Positions 59,748 through 64,000 of a stretch of DNA of 64,000 bases are shown one piece after another. The translations under genes and the position numbers were made by a program. The stretch is from Macrolepiota albuminosa (Eukaryota; Basidiomycota; Agaricomycetes; Agaricales; Agaricaceae), in assembly GCA_027475525.1 (NCBI GenBank), contig JAMWFC010000122.1, forward strand, positions 1,178,001 through 1,242,000, written 5' to 3'. The notes below the pieces were generated by a model, which made no database searches, was not told the DNA's origin, and saw only the letters and a list, made by a program, of their open reading frames with translations. Within the stretch, counting starts at the first letter, position 1, and each line of letters begins with the position of its first letter.

Positions 59748-61442
59748 GTCAGCACTGCTCAGTAAGAAGGCCCCCTCAGGTGAAGGGGGGATAGCAGCTG
59801 GCTAGGCCCAGCTTCGCTATCCCTGGGCAGCAAGCGGCTCATGGCAAGTGCTTGCCCCAGCTCCTCCATCTCCACGTCCTTCAGGGTAAAGGGAGGCAAC
59901 TCTACCTGTGCATGTTTTGCCTTGCCCTTCCCCTTGTTGGAGTAAGGGGCTTCTCTTTTGACAGGAGCTGCAGTACCTTGGCACTTGCCAGCACCATGGT
60001 TGCCGATTGTTTTGTTTGCATCTCCTTGGCATGTTGGCAATGCCAAGGAGGAAGTGCTAATTCTTGCTGCATCTCTGGCAAACTTTGTCTTCTTCTCTGC
60101 CTCCACAAATTCCCTGGCCCATCTTACCAACACAGCATGCTTGAAAGTGCACTCAACAACTGCATCAGGCACCCCACCACATTTGTGGCTCTTGGCACCA
60201 TCAAGAGTACAGGCATATTTAAGCGTGCTGCAGTGGTAACAGGGCTAGCTGCTGGTGGGAAACTAGCAGCCCTCTGGGTCATTATTGGCCCAGCACTTAT
60301 CATACTAAAAATCAAAGTTAGCCAAAACCATGCCAAAAGAAGAGGACACTTACCACAACATGGGAATTTTTGAACTCCTGCCTTGCTGCCATGCTTATCA
60401 TTTTCTTATCCTTCATCTCCAGTAAGGCAACACTGGCCTCCATCCCTCCATCCAAGACAGCCTCTTCCTGATGCAGCACCAGAAAGTTCTTCAGCTTGGC
60501 ATTGCTGAAGAACGTTTGCATTGGCGTCTGTTAAGATTGGTCAGTAATGTCAATGACAGCTTAAGAATTGCTTATCATGTAGTGAGGGGCAGCAACTTTG
60601 CAAGACTTCAAAGAAGCTGTTAGCAATGCACAGCAGTGGTAAAGAAGATCAAAGTTCACCTTTTTCAAAGCCTTACCCAGCTTTACTGGGGAGCCCATCC
60701 TGCTAGTTGGCAGTGCTGGGCTCTGTGCACTGCTGACATGGGAAGCCTTGCTCAAACCCACAGCAACAGACCTCTGCTTCTCAATGACTGGTGCCTGCTC
60801 CTTTTCAATCTCCTCCATCTCCTCTGCCAACTCTCTTGCTTGCTCCTGCTCCTCCATTGCCCTGGTAATTTCTCAGAATTCCCAGGAAACCTCCTCCCAA
60901 ATTGCAGCAAGTTCCTTTTTGACCTGCATGCATGCTAAGGGCACCAGTACCTCTTGCTTGCTATGAGAGAAAAGATCAGACCACAGCTAAGTCAGAAAGC
61001 AAAAGTCAGGGATACTCACTCAGCAGCAGGTGCACTTACCATCATCGGCAAGGTGCCAGACAGAATGTTCTCAAGCTCATCCTTGATGGTGGGGACAGCA
61101 GGAGGCACCTAGAAACTCTGTCAGTCACTGACATGGCAAGCACTGGCAACAACTCACAAAACACAAAAACAGAGCTAACTATTCTGCACCAAGATTGTTT
61201 ATATACTGGGCCCGGCACCACTCCTGGACCTCAATTTCTCTGTCCCAGCCAACACCAAGGACATGTACTTCTAGACATCACTCCAGCAACTTCATCATGG
61301 CAATGACTAGGTTGGAAGGCACCTTAGCACCTATGTTCTCAATGTGCTTAAGAAACTGGTTAGCCTTCTCAATATAGGTGTGTGCAGCATCTTGAGCTTC
61401 CTGAGACAGCATGACAGGTGAAGTTGGAAATTGGAAGGACAT
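59748..61442 (-). pseudogene. Element B antisense gene, 5' part
   Basis: Starts ATG at 61442 (MSFQFPTSP; element A: MSFRIPTPP). Matches include the helical leader (QEAQDAAHTYIEKANQFL), the coiled coil, YDKCWANNDPEGC then CYHCSTLKYAC (first Cys changed to Tyr, two stops in between), REFVEAEKK and SEAGPSQLLSPLHL. It is separated from its 3' part (34805-34072) by element D. The same exon order as in element A is visible. Confidence 0.87.
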
Positions 61443-61608
61443 TTTTGTGAATAGAGTGCCAGAGATTTTCCAGAAAAGAGGTGAAGTCCAAATTCATGTG
61501 CTAGAAATATAAGGAGATTTCAGCAGATGCACAGGCCACTAGTCACAAAATCATAATGGTAGCTATTTTTGGTGACTAGAGACAGTTAAATTTTCAGTTG
61601 AGAGGAGA

Positions 61609-62568
61609 TGATAGGACTCTACATAGGCTAGGCACATAAATGGCAGGCTTGGCATCAGCTTCAGGCACCTTGCCATGCTTCTTCTGAACTTGGTGCACAT
61701 GATTTATCTATTTTAGGCCTTATCTGATGGCCACACATGGCAAGTGACAGATCTGACCAGTGATAGCACTGGTGGCAGCTAGAATGACAGCTGGCATCAT
61801 GCTGCCAGCAAGCATTGACAGGTAGTGTCAATTTATCAGCATGTGGCACAGCTAGCCAGTGACAGTGCTTACAGATTAGAAATAATACTATTTATTCGTG
61901 ACAACTGGCCTGGAATTTACTCTTCTGCCTGATGCCTCTTGGTACCACTCCCTTAGTCAGATGAACAGCTTTCTTACTTTATTTCTCAACATTTAGTTTA
62001 ATGCATGACGTTCAATTACATTACTTACAGTTCACTGCCCCTTGGCAACCCTTAGCAACTTGGCAATGGGGAACTTATGTCTCACTATAAATACTTACCA
62101 TTGTTACTAGTTACCCAAGAACAGAGTATCCTAGTTTACACTCCTCAGTTCACCTTACAGTTCAGATTTCTTCTGAGCTGACTAACTTCATAGTTGCCAA
62201 CTGTCTGAACACTCTTAGCCTGCTTGCCGCAGTTACACTTATAGAACCTATATACTTTGCACTTACAGCAGGCATCACACAGCTTAGTCATTGCTAAGCC
62301 TCTAGTTTTTTTACCGTGTCTTCTTGCCGCACTTACTCATATTCACCTCCCCATATCCTTGAGGCACACCTTAGTGCACTTTCTTTACTGCATACTCTTG
62401 CCGACTATTGTTACCGACCTTCATCAAATCTTGCCATTCAACTCATTTTCTGACTTGTTCTATGAGAACTGCCTAGGACTCCCTCAACCTTAGCACACCC
62501 AACGCATTATTATACAGGTTAGTAGCCATAAACCATATCTGCTACTGATCGACTTTTGGGCATCATCA
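61609..62568 (+). repeat. 3' LTR of element B
   Basis: 960 bases, TGATAGGACT..GGGCATCATCA, followed by TSD gcac. Confidence 0.9.
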
Positions 62569-62572
62569 GCAC

Positions 62573-64000
62573 ATATAACACACTATGAAGCATTAATAGG
62601 ACTCTGACATGATTGAATTGGTATTTACTAGACCTATGACCTCACACCAAACACATGCAGGAGGGCTCCCATAGCACCCCTGCACTGTTATAAACTGCTC
62701 CAGCATCACCTGATCCTGAGGAATGTACTGTGCAGCAGAGATAGGCCACACCTGCCCCCATCCTGAGAGATAGCCAGTCAGAACAAAAAGACAAACTGGG
62801 AGGACAAGAAGGAGATGTCACCAGGGCTACTTGGGAGAGCCTAGAAAAGGAGGTCAAACCAGGGGCTGAGGATGGCCTGGCCATTGCAGAAGGAGTTGAG
62901 GATTTGGAGGACAGATCTTGGACTCTGAAAAAAAACTGCATAGTGAGCCCAAGAGCAGAATCAGATCACTCATGAGCAAGGTTGCTAATTTGCTGACTGT
63001 TCTGCTGCTGATTGTATTCCTGCTAAAACACCATGAAGTTGTCCCTAGCAAGGAGGAGAGTAGAAAAATGAAGAGGTGTAGTGTAGCACAACATGCTAGA
63101 CAGAGATTGACCTTCAAGAATTTTTTTTCCCTTTTTTAGACCCTTGCTGATGGCATCAAGCTTTGAACTTTGACTTTGATTTCCATACAGAAAGCATACA
63201 GCCACCAGCACTTTGTAGATGTAATGAATTGTTACGTGTTGAGGCTTCTATTAGCACAACTTAGAGTATTATATAAGACAACATCTTGTATTCACTCTAA
63301 TACTAGTCAAATCCAATATAGCAGTCTGATATAGCACTGTGTGATCCACACAAGATAGTTTTAGCATAATCAACTGTTACATTTTTTTAAATCTTCTGCT
63401 ATCAGCTTTAGACTCTAGGCTTGTTACCAACTAGGCAACTCATCAAAAAACTCTCAATTTCTGTTGGCATCATACAAAAACATGCTTCTATGACTGGCTC
63501 TCTTGATCTGGACCCCCTTTTTCCAGCCCCAGATACAGGTGACCCACCTGTATCTCAAGCTGTGAAGATGCAAACTATGTCTATGTACTAGCCCCCACTA
63601 AAGCAGGACAAAAAGCTACCTCACAATGTTAGCACAAGCTTTGGAATGCTGGGTGGACTATCCATATTGTGAATGATGTCTATTGTATGGCCTGGTGGTA
63701 AACCAGAGGAGAGATCTGCGGTCTTATAAATGTTGCTACCAGCAAGCCAAATGCCTTCACTGATGTACCCAGTATTACCCAAGAGCTCATCAACTCAGTC
63801 TGAAGGTCAACCGGACCTTACTCAGTATTCAGAGATGGTGCGAGGTAGCGCTTTTGTGCACAGCACCCTATTCTGGACTGCACCAACTGAACAGCATTTG
63901 GAGTATGTGGTGGATACTGCCACTGAGCCAGGACAGTCATTGTTGATGACACATGCACTGCAGCAAGGACCAACCATAAAGGTCAGCAGAGAGGACAATG
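62573..64000. other. CpG-poor flank right of element B
   Basis: No gene recognised; short frames only (62642-63211). CpGs return after about 63720. A perfect short hairpin sits at 63531-63555. Confidence 0.4.
63531..63555. repeat. 11-bp perfect inverted repeat
   Basis: AGATACAGGTG, 3-base loop ACC, CACCTGTATCT. Function unknown. Confidence 0.6.

Larger units (their letters stand above)
24721..62568 (+). mobile_element. Element B: old full-length Gypsy, interrupted by chromovirus D
   Basis: LTRs 24721-26358 (960 bases once a solo LTR and its TSD are removed) and 61609-62568 (960 bases) are flanked by gcac on both sides (24717-24720 and 62569-62572), a 4-bp TSD. Order: gag, protease, RT-RNase H, integrase on plus, then an antisense gene on minus. 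Element D entered that antisense gene at 34805/59748. CpGs are almost absent and the coding regions are broken by many stops. Confidence 0.92.

Noticed and set aside
1..64000. CRISPR array
   Set aside because: Eukaryotic sequence; the regular repeats are TPR codons, LTRs or minisatellites without spacers.
1..64000. tRNA and rRNA genes
   Set aside because: No cloverleaf-like A/B box pair or rRNA-like segment could be recognised by eye; absence is not proven.

Overview
The window looks like chromosomal DNA of a basidiomycete fungus, most likely an Agaricomycete. The evidence is short GT-AG introns of about 50-70 bases, a PNPLA-NB-ARC-TPR NLR-type gene, a fungal DNA2, a CUE-domain gene, and large nested Ty3/Gypsy elements. 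Three kinds of DNA alternate. CpG-normal unique genes lie at about 7.2-20 kb. Fairly young retrotransposons lie at 34.8-59.7 kb. CpG-depleted stretches lie at 0.45-7.2, 20-34.8 and 59.7-63.8 kb.

Layout: (1) 8255-1117, minus: a spliced NLR-like receptor with a patatin-like domain lacking its usual catalytic residues, an NB-ARC ATPase and about 35 TPRs of 42 residues. (2) 13306-9219, minus: DNA2 nuclease-helicase. (3) 15132-14206, minus: an unresolved spliced gene. (4) 15315-16209, plus: a CUE-domain membrane protein whose six exons can be placed exactly. (5) To 19607, plus: a Ser/Thr-rich single-pass membrane protein. (6) From 20.09 kb: a truncated, CpG-eroded Gypsy copy (element C), then a nest of elements.

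The nest: element B (24721-62568, plus, eroded, 960-bp LTRs, 4-bp TSD) was hit in its antisense gene by chromovirus D (34806-59747, plus, 726-bp LTRs, TSD gtcag). The gag gene of D was then hit by element A (36640-50213, minus, 935-bp LTRs, same family as B and C). Solo LTRs sit inside the B LTR, B gag-pol, A gag-pol and D pol, several with clean TSDs. Removing A and one TSD copy rejoins D gag in frame. Removing the solo LTR in D pol rejoins the RT-RNase H frame.

Three observations stand out. First, both Gypsy families carry, between pol and the 3' LTR and on the strand opposite gag-pol, an extra gene encoding a cysteine cluster that contains CxxCx6C. In element A it has six exons whose phases add up to a clean 712-residue protein, and B holds an eroded homologue. 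Second, nine exact tandem duplications in unrelated places all have a period of exactly 77 bp. This is almost certainly an assembly (k-mer) artefact, and several apparent frameshifts, including the one in the NLR, vanish when one copy is removed. Third, the decay of these elements is dominated by CpG to TpG/CpA change, and the same CpG erasure covers most of the NLR gene although its reading frame stays open.
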